Below are positions 1-7,679 of a stretch of 21,306 bases of DNA, piece after piece. Origin of the DNA: Ameyamaea chiangmaiensis (GTDB taxonomy: Bacteria; Pseudomonadota; Alphaproteobacteria; Acetobacterales; Acetobacteraceae); NCBI RefSeq assembly GCF_025995235.1, contig NZ_BAPT01000035.1:1-21306 (forward strand), given 5' to 3'. The translations under genes were made by a program, and so were the position numbers. The notes below the pieces were generated by a model, which was not told where the DNA came from, did no database searches, and worked only from the letters and a program-made list of their open reading frames with translations. Each line of letters starts with the position of its first letter. The stretch's first letter is position 1.

Positions 1-158
1 GGGGGGGGCGGCGGCGGGGGGGCGGCTTCAACCGGCGCCGGCGGCGGCGGCTTGTCGTCTGCGCATGCGGCGAGCAGCGACAGAGGAAGTGCCACGGCGA
101 TAAGAGCCGTATTGCGGAGGAGTCTGTAGCGGGACGATGTTTTAGAAGTCGCGGACAT
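1..158 (-). CDS. Proline-rich lipoprotein, N-terminal part (truncated by window edge)
   Basis: The reverse strand opens with an ATG at 158, preceded by GGGAG six bases upstream. The first 52 residues can be read: a basic n-region (SKTSSRYRLLR), a hydrophobic stretch (about residues 16-30), and a lipobox LLAAC with the acylated Cys at about residue 32. This predicts a signal-peptidase-II lipoprotein anchored in the membrane. The mature part starts ADDK and then becomes almost pure proline and alanine, which produces the G-run at the window edge. Pro/Ala-rich linkers after a lipobox are common in OmpA/Pal-like envelope proteins, but no such domain is visible here, so the function stays open. 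It diverges from the L,D-transpeptidase at 270, another envelope lipoprotein. Confidence 0.75.
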   Translation of the reverse strand, partial: MSATSKTSSRYRLLRNTALIAVALPLSLLAACADDKPPPPAPVEAAPPPPPP

Positions 159-269
159 CTGTTACTCCCTTGGTAATGCCCTGATGGACAGTAGGTAGTT
201 AAGAACACGACTTGACAGAAAGTCAAACTACTATTTGCGTCATGGTGAAGGGTTGAGGAGTCATGGTAC

Positions 270-1730
270 GTGTCTGCATCGTGGTGGCAAAAAAAGTCAT
301 ATCATGACGGTCTCGCGGCGATCACAATAGTAAAACGCGACGCCGGGCGACGGGTTTCCGTCGTTTGTGGCGGCTTTACACTTGCGGCGGCATTCAGCTT
401 GTCCGCCTGCACCACCATAACGCAGCCATCGGAAACCGAAATCGGGCGCACGATCGAGGCACCGGAACCCGTCGTCATTGCGGGTGACGTGGTCAACACT
501 GATCTTCTGAAACGATTCTACGCCCATCACGATTTCGGACCCGTGTGGGCCAGCCGCCCTGAGCAGGCCAAGGCCATCATCGCCACCGTGGCGCACGCCG
601 ACGAGCAGGGTCTCAACCCCGCGCTGTTCCACGCGGATGCTCTCAAACATGAGAGTACCCTGTCGTCGCTGGAACGCGAATTGCTTCTGTCGGACGCGGC
701 ACTGGCCTACGCCGACGCCATGGCGCGTGGCGCGGTGCCGGTGGAACGACGATCAGACAGCGAAGCCCTGACGCCCGGTCCGGTCGACAGCGCGGCGAAG
801 GTCGGCCAGGCCCTCGACGACGCGGACCCCGGTGCGACGCTTGATGCCCTCGCACCGACAACCGCCACGTATCGTGCCCTTCGAAAGGCCTTGCAGGCCT
901 GCCGGACGGCGCGTGCCGCCGACAAACGCAAAAACCCGGACTGTGTGCGCAGGGTCGAAGTTAACCTCGAACGTCAACGGTGGTTGCCACGCACGCTGCC
1001 GGCCGATCGCGTCATGGTCAACGTTGCGGACGAGCGTCTGGTGTACTATCATGATGACCAGCCGGTGTTTTCCACCCGCGTGATTGTCGGGCAGGATGTG
1101 GAACGCAACCAGAGCCCCGAATTCCAGGCCGTGATCGACGCGAGCCTGTTCAATCCGCCATGGGTCGTTCCAAAGGACATCGTCACGCGCGAGATCCTGC
1201 CCAAGATTCATCGCGATCCGAACTATCTTGCTCGCAACAAGATGATCATGCTGGCCAATGGAGAGGTCGAACAGATGGCCGGCCCCGAGGCAGGGCTTGG
1301 ACTGCTGATGTTCGACATGCCCAACCGCTTTGATGTCTATCTGCACGACACGCCGGACCGCTCGTTATTTAATCGGATCAATCGCCGCATCAGTCATGGG
1401 TGCATCCGGGTTCAGAACCCGCGCGAACTGGCGGCCCTGCTGCTGAAAGAGCCCGTCAGCGCCGTCGATCAGGGCATCGCGACTGGTACGACGACGCGCA
1501 ACGTGCTGCCGACGGGGGTGCCTGTGTTCGTCATCTACCAGACCGCGTTTGTCGACGAAAAGGGCGTGTTGCGATACGCGCCGGATTTCTACAACCGCGA
1601 TCCCGCGCTCTGGAAGCAGTTGAACAAGGCGCCCCGACGCGCCCGGTCGTCAACGTTGTCGATGGTGCCTGCGACCGTTCGGCACGACCCGCGCATGGCG
1701 TTCAACGCGTCCGGGTCGCGTCTGTTCTGA
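270..1730 (+). CDS. L,D-transpeptidase (YkuD/YcbB-like) lipoprotein
   Basis: This is a peptidoglycan-modifying L,D-transpeptidase, a family that forms 3-3 cross-links or anchors lipoproteins using a catalytic cysteine. The start is a GTG at 270 with GAGGAG nine bases upstream; no in-frame ATG precedes the signal sequence. Residues about 27-46 form a basic then hydrophobic signal ending in LSAC, so Cys47 is a predicted lipid-attachment site. Residues about 75-240 resemble the helical scaffold domain of YcbB/LdtD-type enzymes (HDFGPVWA, ADEQGLNPALFH). The YkuD catalytic domain lies at about 255-425 and carries the motif S375-H-G-C378-I-R-V, with Cys378 as nucleophile; an upstream His (VYLHDTP) fits the family active site. 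At 486 residues it is full length for the subgroup. It converges on the methyltransferase gene at 1758. Confidence 0.93.
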   Translation: MSASWWQKKSYHDGLAAITIVKRDAGRRVSVVCGGFTLAAAFSLSACTTITQPSETEIGRTIEAPEPVVIAGDVVNTDLLKRFYAHHDFGPVWASRPEQAKAIIATVAHADEQGLNPALFHADALKHESTLSSLERELLLSDAALAYADAMARGAVPVERRSDSEALTPGPVDSAAKVGQALDDADPGATLDALAPTTATYRALRKALQACRTARAADKRKNPDCVRRVEVNLERQRWLPRTLPADRVMVNVADERLVYYHDDQPVFSTRVIVGQDVERNQSPEFQAVIDASLFNPPWVVPKDIVTREILPKIHRDPNYLARNKMIMLANGEVEQMAGPEAGLGLLMFDMPNRFDVYLHDTPDRSLFNRINRRISHGCIRVQNPRELAALLLKEPVSAVDQGIATGTTTRNVLPTGVPVFVIYQTAFVDEKGVLRYAPDFYNRDPALWKQLNKAPRRARSSTLSMVPATVRHDPRMAFNASGSRLF

Positions 1731-1757
1731 ACATGATGCGGCCGACCGGCTGCGCGC

Positions 1758-2642
1758 TCAGACGGTGTCGATCTTTTGCAATACGATCATCACCTGCGGC
1801 AGCCGTACCGGATTATCGAGAAACTCGATCATCCGGAACAGGTGGCCCCATTTGCTGACGACGTAGCCGCGTGGAATGATGGCCTCGCCATAATGGGACT
1901 GCGGATGCGGGGGCTGCACGGAGGCGGCGTGCAGAAACTGCCCGGCCTCATAACGTGAATTCGCGGCTGCCTCGTCCACGAACGAGTCCGCGCAGGCTTC
2001 GTACCATCCGTGTTCGAGGCGCATGCCCGACGCCCGGCGCGTCCGCATTTCGGCGCAGAAGGAAATGAAACGGCGGCTTTGCGTCGTGAACATGACCAGA
2101 CCGCCCGGTTTCAGCACACGGTGGAATTCGCGCATCCAGTGATTGGCCAGGAATTCGTCCAGATGCGAAAAGACCGACCATGAAATGATCGTGTCGAACG
2201 TCTCCGGCGCCACAATCAGCGGAGGCACCAGGGAACATGTCAGGAAGTTCAACGCCGGATTGCAGCGGCGCGCTTCCATCAGGAACCGCTCGGTCGAATC
2301 GACGCCGAAAAGGTTCAGTGCGTGGATGTCCTTCATGAACAGCCGCGCCATCCGCCCCCAGCCGCAGCCGAAATCCATCAGCCTCTGGTGCGCGGCGAGA
2401 GGCCGACCGGCAAACGCCGCATACGCCTTGATCTCGCGATAAAAGGTGTGAGCTTCGTGCAGCGAAACCTCGCCGCTATGGCCATGGATTTCCTGTTGCA
2501 GGGACTCGTCGGGGAAATCGGGCATCCGCGCGCCGTTGATCTCGGGCACACGTAGCGACGACACCAGCACGTTGAGCCAGTCCTCGTCACTGCAGCTACC
2601 AAACCTGTCGAAGACCGCGTCCGCGCCCGGCGCCTGATACAT
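1758..2642 (-). CDS. Class I SAM-dependent methyltransferase
   Basis: A 294-residue protein with a Rossmann-type methyltransferase fold in its middle. Motif I is D90-F-G-C-G-W-G96, followed by an acidic strand end (FGVDSTERF) expected to hold the AdoMet ribose. Later come a strand-4-like segment (FDTIISWSVFSHLDE) and a post-motif segment (HRVLKPGGLVMFTT) typical of the Methyltransf_11/25 group. The first 60 residues and last 80 match no specific family that I know, so the substrate is unknown. It is the last gene of the minus-strand run and lies 99 bases downstream of a second, dissimilar methyltransferase. The start at 2642 has only a weak Shine-Dalgarno sequence (GGAA), so a slightly different start is possible. 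Confidence 0.85.
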   Translation of the reverse strand: MYQAPGADAVFDRFGSCSDEDWLNVLVSSLRVPEINGARMPDFPDESLQQEIHGHSGEVSLHEAHTFYREIKAYAAFAGRPLAAHQRLMDFGCGWGRMARLFMKDIHALNLFGVDSTERFLMEARRCNPALNFLTCSLVPPLIVAPETFDTIISWSVFSHLDEFLANHWMREFHRVLKPGGLVMFTTQSRRFISFCAEMRTRRASGMRLEHGWYEACADSFVDEAAANSRYEAGQFLHAASVQPPHPQSHYGEAIIPRGYVVSKWGHLFRMIEFLDNPVRLPQVMIVLQKIDTV

Positions 2643-2708
2643 GCCCGATTCCGTCTTTCCCGTTTCGCGCGCGCCCGGCGCTCCGACAGAATGAACCAGT
2701 CCGCGAAG

Positions 2709-2733
2709 GCGCGCCAGATCAACCTTGGCGCGC
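2709..2733 (-). terminator. Hairpin between the two methyltransferase genes
   Basis: An 8-base perfect inverted repeat, GCGCGCCA (2709-2716) and TGGCGCGC (2726-2733), with a 9-base loop, lies directly after the stop of the upstream methyltransferase (2742). There is no T-tract, so it may be a weak terminator, an RNA-stability element or chance in GC-rich DNA. Confidence 0.3.
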
Positions 2734-2741
2734 GCCCCGGC

Positions 2742-3998
2742 TCAGGCCGGCGGTCGCAACAGGACCCGGTTGACGGATTCGAGGGCCGCGAAACTCTGTG
2801 CCCAGATCGCGCCGAACCGGTCCGCCGGCACGCCCCGTTGATCGAGCAACGCGGCAAGATCGCCCACACTGCGTTCGCCGTCGATCAGCGGCAGGATCCC
2901 GCGCGCCTGCGGTGGCAGCGGCAGACGCACCTCCAGCAGGCCGAACTCAACCGGCAGCACGTGGTCGGGCGTCATGCGCCGCGCCACCTCGACGCCCGGC
3001 ATCTCCCGCATGACCGGCACCGACCCGGGCGCCAGCGGATCGGCGCGCGCCGGTTCCTCGCCCGCGCGGGTCACGTAGACCACGTGCGTCGCCATATTGC
3101 CCGCCAGATCCTCGGCCACCGCCGCACGGGCGCGCACGTCCAGCCCGTCCAGACGTCCGCGCAGGCGCGGGTCCGGCAGCAGCAGCGCCGGATCGTACCG
3201 CGCAGGCTCCATCAGGCACGCAACCGACAGCCCGGCCCGGTCCAGCAGGCCGAACAGCGCCGTCACGTCGTACGCCCGGTCGCGCGGGTTCAGCAGAAGA
3301 TCGTAGAGGCCGGCGTCCCCGCCGGTCAGATGGTCGCCGAAATTACCGTTCACCCGCAGCCACGCCGTGGGCGGCAGATGCCGCATCACGCGGCGCGCCA
3401 CGTCCAGCCGCGCTGCCGGTTCCTGCTCCGGCGGCGCCAGTCGCGCCAGCGCGTCCTGCAGCATGTAAACACCCGTGCGGCCATGCGGGGCATAGACCAT
3501 CAGCCCCATCCCGCCACCGGGCGCCAGCGCCGCGACCAGCCCCGCCAGCGCCGCGTCCGGGTCGGGCAGATGATGCAACACGCCACAACAGTCGATGTAG
3601 TCGAAGGCGCCCAGGTCCAGCGCAGCGAGGTCCGTCAGCGACCCTGCGACGTAGCGGATATTGTCGAGCCCCCGAACCCGTGCCCGCGCCCGCGCGATCG
3701 ACAGGGCGTGCGCCGAACGGTCGAGCGCCACGACCTCACCCGGGCGTCCCTCGCGCGCCATATGCGTGGCCAGCATGATCGCGGCGTCGCCCGTCCCGCA
3801 ACCCGCGACCAGGGCGCGCAGCGGACGCGAACGAGGGCGCGTGGCACCGAACACCCAGTGATCGATTTCACGCAGATGGCTCGGGCTGCCGATCAGCAGT
3901 CGCTTGCCTTCGTCTCGCGGATCGCGCTCCGGGTAGGGATAGGCCTCGTATTGGGCCGCGAGCGCCGTATCGGCCGCGTCGGCGTTCATGCCGGTCAT
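2742..3998 (-). CDS. Class I SAM-dependent methyltransferase with YPYP N-terminal motif and C-terminal extension
   Basis: A 418-residue AdoMet-dependent methyltransferase. The N-terminus carries AAQYEAYPYPERDPRDE (residues 14-30), a motif I recall at the start of a group of uncharacterised proteobacterial methyltransferases. Motif I is V64-A-G-C-G-T-G70, the acidic strand-2 end is VALDRSAHA, and a CCGVLHHLPDP segment (about 136-146) matches motif III of Methyltransf_25-type enzymes. The last 150 residues form a separate helical region resembling the regulatory or substrate-binding tails of this group. The ATG at 3998 sits 10 bases after the stop of the betaine-binding-type gene, and GAGGG overlaps that stop, implying co-translation. 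A second ATG at 3989 is an alternative start. The substrate cannot be named from sequence. Confidence 0.87.
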   Translation of the reverse strand: MTGMNADAADTALAAQYEAYPYPERDPRDEGKRLLIGSPSHLREIDHWVFGATRPRSRPLRALVAGCGTGDAAIMLATHMAREGRPGEVVALDRSAHALSIARARARVRGLDNIRYVAGSLTDLAALDLGAFDYIDCCGVLHHLPDPDAALAGLVAALAPGGGMGLMVYAPHGRTGVYMLQDALARLAPPEQEPAARLDVARRVMRHLPPTAWLRVNGNFGDHLTGGDAGLYDLLLNPRDRAYDVTALFGLLDRAGLSVACLMEPARYDPALLLPDPRLRGRLDGLDVRARAAVAEDLAGNMATHVVYVTRAGEEPARADPLAPGSVPVMREMPGVEVARRMTPDHVLPVEFGLLEVRLPLPPQARGILPLIDGERSVGDLAALLDQRGVPADRFGAIWAQSFAALESVNRVLLRPPA

Positions 3999-4008
3999 GG
4001 ACGTGCCC

Positions 4009-4758
4009 TCAGCGTGGCAGAAGGCGCCCGCGCTGCCAGGACTCGGCGGCGGCCTCAGCGCTTAACCCCTCGCGCCGCATGGCACAGTCGAGCGCGCTGA
4101 TCACCTTGTTGCCCAGCGTCAGTTCGTCCAGTTCGTCCAGAAGATCGGAATCAAGCGTATCGCGGACCGCGCGGCTGAGCACGATCTGCGCGACCTGTTC
4201 CCGCCCGAGCGCACCCAAAGGGTCGGCCAGCTGCGTGATGCGTCCGTCATGAAACAGGAAATGCGGCTGCGGCAGAGGCAGCAGCGCCGCCTCGCCGCGT
4301 TCGATCACCCCGACCGCATGGGCATAGGCCACCTCGTCGGGCCGCACGTCCAGCGTGAAGCCGCGTTCGGTCAGGCCATAGGCCCCCGCCGCCTGCCGCA
4401 CGGCCGAGACCATGCTCTCGGGCGTGACGATCTCGGGCGACAGCAGAGCGGGCGTCGCATCGGCGATCGAGGCCAGATCGCCCACGACGGCGGGAACGCA
4501 CAGGGTGAAATGCGGCCGGTACAGCTGCCCCAGGGCCATCAGATCGCCGCCGCCTCCGATCAGGTCCGCGTCGATATCCGGCAGCCATGCTGAGACGAAC
4601 ATGTCGATCTCGCCCGCGCGCAGTTGCGCCACGACCACATCCCGCGCGCCGGGGACGAAATCCACCTCGGCATCATTGGCTTCCAGCACGCGGGCGACGG
4701 CCGCAGCCGTTGCTTCGTGCTGGATCGTGTCGGGGTAGCCTAGCGCGATCGTGGTCAT
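4009..4758 (-). CDS. Glycine betaine/OpuAC-type substrate-binding protein lacking a signal peptide
   Basis: A 249-residue two-lobed periplasmic-binding-protein fold of the OpuAC/ProX type, which in known members binds glycine betaine, choline or related quaternary amines for ABC uptake. Recognisable parts are the first strand (IALGYPDTIQHEATAAAVARVLE), the lobe-1 segment MFVSAWLPDID (about 53-63), a hinge near TPESM, and the lobe-2 segment LPQPHFLFHDGRITQLADP (about 163-181). Unusually, it begins directly with the fold at MTTIALGYP, with no signal peptide or lipobox, and no permease or ATPase gene is nearby. The start at 4758 follows a GAGAGA purine run. It is followed within 10 bases by a methyltransferase gene. 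It may act in the cytoplasm or be a ligand-binding relative rather than a transporter part. Confidence 0.82.
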   Translation of the reverse strand: MTTIALGYPDTIQHEATAAAVARVLEANDAEVDFVPGARDVVVAQLRAGEIDMFVSAWLPDIDADLIGGGGDLMALGQLYRPHFTLCVPAVVGDLASIADATPALLSPEIVTPESMVSAVRQAAGAYGLTERGFTLDVRPDEVAYAHAVGVIERGEAALLPLPQPHFLFHDGRITQLADPLGALGREQVAQIVLSRAVRDTLDSDLLDELDELTLGNKVISALDCAMRREGLSAEAAAESWQRGRLLPR

Positions 4759-4780
4759 GGTTCTCTCTCAAACGCCCAAG

Positions 4781-4796
4781 GGCCCCGGCAGGGGCC
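4781..4796 (-). terminator. GC hairpin after the M13 peptidase gene
   Basis: GGCCCC (4781-4786) and GGGGCC (4791-4796) form a 6-base perfect stem with a GGCA loop in the 102-base gap between the M13 peptidase stop and the start of the OpuAC-like gene. On the minus strand it is followed by CTTGGGCGTTT, a poor T-tract. It could partly separate the two transcription units. Confidence 0.35.
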
Positions 4797-4860
4797 GATA
4801 TAGGCCCCCACACAGCACCGGACGCCCGTCACCGCAACCCCCGGACTGCGTTTGCCTCGC

Positions 4861-6966
4861 CTACCAGATTTTCACGCGGTCGGCGGGCTTGAGGTAAAGC
4901 GCATCGCCCGATTTGACGTTCCAGGCCGCGTACCACGCGTCGATGTTGTGCATCGGCAGGTTGACACGCGCCCGGGGAGGCGAGTGCGGATCGACCACCG
5001 TCAACTGACGGACCGTGTCGTCGCGCAGTTTTTCGCGCCACACCTGTGCCCAGCCCAGGAAGACGCGCTGGTCGCCGGTCAGACCATCGATGACCGGGGC
5101 CGGCTGGCCTTTCAGCGAGGCATGATAGGCATCGAGCGCGAGCGTCAGGCCACCCAGATCGGCGATATTCTCGCCCATCGTCAGCTTGCCGTTCACATGC
5201 ACGCCCGGCAGCGGCTGGAACGCGTCATACTGCTTGCCCAGACGATCGGCCAGCGCCTGGAAACGCGCCGCATCGTCCTTGGTCCACCAGTCGCGCAGAC
5301 GCCCCTGATGGTCGAACTTGCGGCCTTCGTCGTCGAAGGAATGCGTCATCTCGTGCCCGATGACACCACCGATCGCACCGTAGTTGATCGCCGGATCGGC
5401 CTTCGGATTGAAAAAGGGCGGCTGCAGGATGGCGGCGGGGAACACCACCTCGTCGAAAACCGGGTTGTTGTAGGCGTTGACGGTCTGCGGCGTCATGTCC
5501 CACTCGTCCCGGTCGACGGGCTTGCCAAGGTGTCCGACCCAGTACGCCCATTCGAAGGCCACGGCGCGTTCCGCATTGCCGTAGACATCGCCGGAGCGGA
5601 CGTCGAGCTGGTCATAGTCACGCCATTTCACCGGATAGCCGATCTGCACCGTAAAGCCGTCCAGCTTGCGGATCGCCTCGGCCTTCGTCGCGTCGCCCAT
5701 CCACGTATTGGCCTGGAGCCGCGCGCGGAACGCGGCCTTGAGCTCGCCGGTCAGGGTCTGCATCGCCGCCTTGCTGGCGGGCGGGAAGTAGCGGTCGACA
5801 TAAACATGCCCGATCGCCCAGCCCATGGCCGAACTGGTTGCCGTCACCGCGCGCTTCCAGCGGACCTGAAGCTGCGGCTGTCCGGACAGGGTCTTGCCGT
5901 TGAACGCGAACGACGCCTCCACAAACGGCCTGGACAGGCTCGACGCGGCGTTGTCGGCCAGATGAAAGGCCAGCCACGCCCGCAGCGTGGCGATATCGGT
6001 CTGGCCCAGGATCTTTGCCTCGGCCGCGATCGCGCTCGGCTCGCCCACCACCAGGACGCGTTTGGCGGGGTCGATCTCCGGAATACCGGCCGCTTTCAGC
6101 CACGTCGCCCAGTCGAAGCCGGGCGCCTTGGCCGCCAGGTCGGCGACGCTCATGGGGTTATAGATTTTCTCCGGGTCGCGCATCTGGTCGCGGGCCCAGT
6201 GGACGGCGGCCACACGCGTCTCGAACGCGACGATCGCGGCGGCCTGCGCCTTGGCGTCCGGCCAGCCGATCAGGCCCAGCATCTGGGCGATATAAGCCTG
6301 GTAGGCGGTTTTCTTCGCCGCGAACGATGGCTTGGAATAGTAATCCCGGTCCGGCAGACCGATACCGCCCTGATCGAGGTTGATCGCATAGACCGTCGGG
6401 TCTTTCGCGTCCGGCTGGATCATCAGCGAGAACGGCGTGTACTGGAAATTACGCTGCGCCGTGCCCGTCAGGGAGGCGAAGGACGCCGCGTCACGAACCG
6501 CCCTGATCGCCTCCAGATCGGCCGCCAGCGGTTTGGCGCCCAGAGCCTCGACCGCCGCCTCGTCCATGAACGAGGCATAGAACGTGCCCAGTTTTTCGGG
6601 AACCGAGGACGGGTGCGCCACCGGGTGCGCCGAGACCTCGTTCAGGATCGTCTGTACCCGCGAGCGCGACAGCTCGGCCAGTTCATTGAACGGACCCCAG
6701 CTGGTCCGGTCGGACGGGATCACCAGATGGTCGACGAATGTCCCGTTGGCATAGCCGAAGAAATCGTTGCCGGGCGTGATCCTAGTCGACCGTCCCGCAA
6801 GATCGAATCCCCACGCGCCGAAATCGGGCTGGGACGGGTCTGTCGCGACCGGCGCGACGGCGGCGGGTGCCGTCTGCGCCAGCGCCAGCGGCGCCGAGCC
6901 GGCCAGAAGGAGGGACAACAGGGCGGCAACGCGACCGGCGCGGCGGGCTCGGACAGGAAACGGCAT
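4861..6966 (-). CDS. M13 family (neprilysin/PepO-like) zinc metallopeptidase, exported
   Basis: A 701-residue peptidase of the M13 family, which cleaves short peptides with a zinc ion. The zinc motif H538-E-M-T-H542 is present, and the third ligand Glu599 lies in G-E-N-I-A-D-L-G-G, 61 residues on as in neprilysin. The substrate-binding VNAYNNP motif and the C-terminal VKIW end are family hallmarks. The N-terminus (MPFPVRARRAGR, then a hydrophobic stretch ending in LALA before QT) is a signal-peptidase-I signal, placing it in the periplasm. I chose ATG 6966 because GAGG precedes it closely; ATG 6996, ten codons upstream, has no ribosome site and would put a poor n-region before the signal. The reading frame stays open further upstream through the neighbouring gene, but that is coincidental. 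It lies 32 bases after the Dabb gene and is probably co-transcribed with it. Confidence 0.95.
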   Translation of the reverse strand: MPFPVRARRAGRVAALLSLLLAGSAPLALAQTAPAAVAPVATDPSQPDFGAWGFDLAGRSTRITPGNDFFGYANGTFVDHLVIPSDRTSWGPFNELAELSRSRVQTILNEVSAHPVAHPSSVPEKLGTFYASFMDEAAVEALGAKPLAADLEAIRAVRDAASFASLTGTAQRNFQYTPFSLMIQPDAKDPTVYAINLDQGGIGLPDRDYYSKPSFAAKKTAYQAYIAQMLGLIGWPDAKAQAAAIVAFETRVAAVHWARDQMRDPEKIYNPMSVADLAAKAPGFDWATWLKAAGIPEIDPAKRVLVVGEPSAIAAEAKILGQTDIATLRAWLAFHLADNAASSLSRPFVEASFAFNGKTLSGQPQLQVRWKRAVTATSSAMGWAIGHVYVDRYFPPASKAAMQTLTGELKAAFRARLQANTWMGDATKAEAIRKLDGFTVQIGYPVKWRDYDQLDVRSGDVYGNAERAVAFEWAYWVGHLGKPVDRDEWDMTPQTVNAYNNPVFDEVVFPAAILQPPFFNPKADPAINYGAIGGVIGHEMTHSFDDEGRKFDHQGRLRDWWTKDDAARFQALADRLGKQYDAFQPLPGVHVNGKLTMGENIADLGGLTLALDAYHASLKGQPAPVIDGLTGDQRVFLGWAQVWREKLRDDTVRQLTVVDPHSPPRARVNLPMHNIDAWYAAWNVKSGDALYLKPADRVKIW

Positions 6967-6998
6967 GAAACCTCGTGTCGAAAAGAACGGGAGCATGA

Positions 6999-7640
6999 TC
7001 AGCGATGGCGTGCGGCGGCGCGGGGCACGACGGACGAGGCGGTCTCCGCGACATCGAAGTCGAACACCGACACGCCGTCGACCAGCGGCGCGACATAGTC
7101 CTTGAAGGCCTGATGCGCGGGGTCGAAGAAACCCGGCGCGGTGACCACCGGCGCGCCGACGAAATAATTGCGATCCCCTTCGGAGGCGAACGTGACCACG
7201 AACCCCAGATCGTAGGGTGCCGCCGAGGCTTCGCCGCTGTTTTGCCTGCCGCCATCGATCGACTGCACCACGGCGTGCCCGTCCGGACGGCGCGAATCCT
7301 GAACCAGACGCAGATAGCGACGGACGACCTCGGCTTTCTGGTCCGTGGTCGTCGTATCGCGGAACCTGAACAGCACGACATGACGCAACAGGCCCGGATG
7401 CCATGTCGGGGCGGTGAAGGCCGCGGGCCCGACCTGCGCGGCCAGTGTCTGCACGGAACGGGCGACGGGCCCGGTCGGCTGATCCGTGGGGGTGGGCGAC
7501 GCGGCGATCGGCACGGCCCACGGATCGGCCAGCGCATGGCCCGGCGCCAGCGCGCCCGCAGCACCCAGCACGGCGGCCATCGAAAGAACGCTCCGCAGGG
7601 TGAACGCCGTGTGGTCGCGGCGGGGGAAACACGGCATCAT
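6999..7640 (-). CDS. Exported Dabb (stress-responsive alpha/beta-barrel) domain protein
   Basis: A 213-residue protein. The C-terminal half (about residues 83-200) is a Dabb domain, a dimeric ferredoxin-like barrel: it starts LRHVVLFRFRD, has DLGFVVTFASEGDRNYF in the middle, and ends with FDPAHQAFKDYVAPLVDGVSVFDFDV. The N-terminus has a basic segment (PRRDHTAF), a hydrophobic run (VLSMAAVLGAAGALA) and a cleavage-like HALA before DP, so it is predicted to be exported. A roughly 40-residue Pro/Thr-rich linker follows. The start is an ATGATG pair (7640/7637) behind AGGAGG; spacing is 4 to the first and 7 to the second, so 7637 may be the true start. The family name reflects plant stress induction; bacterial functions vary, and none can be assigned here. 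Confidence 0.85.
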   Translation of the reverse strand: MMPCFPRRDHTAFTLRSVLSMAAVLGAAGALAPGHALADPWAVPIAASPTPTDQPTGPVARSVQTLAAQVGPAAFTAPTWHPGLLRHVVLFRFRDTTTTDQKAEVVRRYLRLVQDSRRPDGHAVVQSIDGGRQNSGEASAAPYDLGFVVTFASEGDRNYFVGAPVVTAPGFFDPAHQAFKDYVAPLVDGVSVFDFDVAETASSVVPRAAARHR

Positions 7641-7679
7641 CGGGCCTCCTTGTCGTGTGCGCGCCGTGGCGTTGCCCGT

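Noticed and set aside
1..30. G-rich run at the window edge as a possible quadruplex or repeat
   Set aside because: It is explained by proline codons of the truncated lipoprotein linker.
212..226. TTGAC-AGAAA-GTCAA inverted repeat before the L,D-transpeptidase as an operator or promoter
   Set aside because: The arms are only five bases and no good -10 box lies at proper spacing; too weak to call.
263..307. Short overlapping frame (ATG 263) just before the L,D-transpeptidase start as a leader peptide
   Set aside because: The ATG is only two bases after GAGGAG, too close for good initiation, and the 14-codon peptide shows no attenuator-like codon run.
2691..4100. 469-residue plus-strand open frame opposite the methyltransferase
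   Set aside because: Arg/Gln/His-rich composition typical of an antisense shadow in GC-rich DNA; the minus strand encodes a recognisable methyltransferase.
4852..7098. 748-residue plus-strand open frame opposite the M13 peptidase
   Set aside because: Shadow of the peptidase on the other strand, with no recognisable motif.
6967..7632. In-frame extension of the M13 peptidase upstream to 7632
   Set aside because: It overlaps the Dabb gene in another frame, has no ribosome site and would bury the M13 signal peptide. ATG 6966 has GAGG close upstream.
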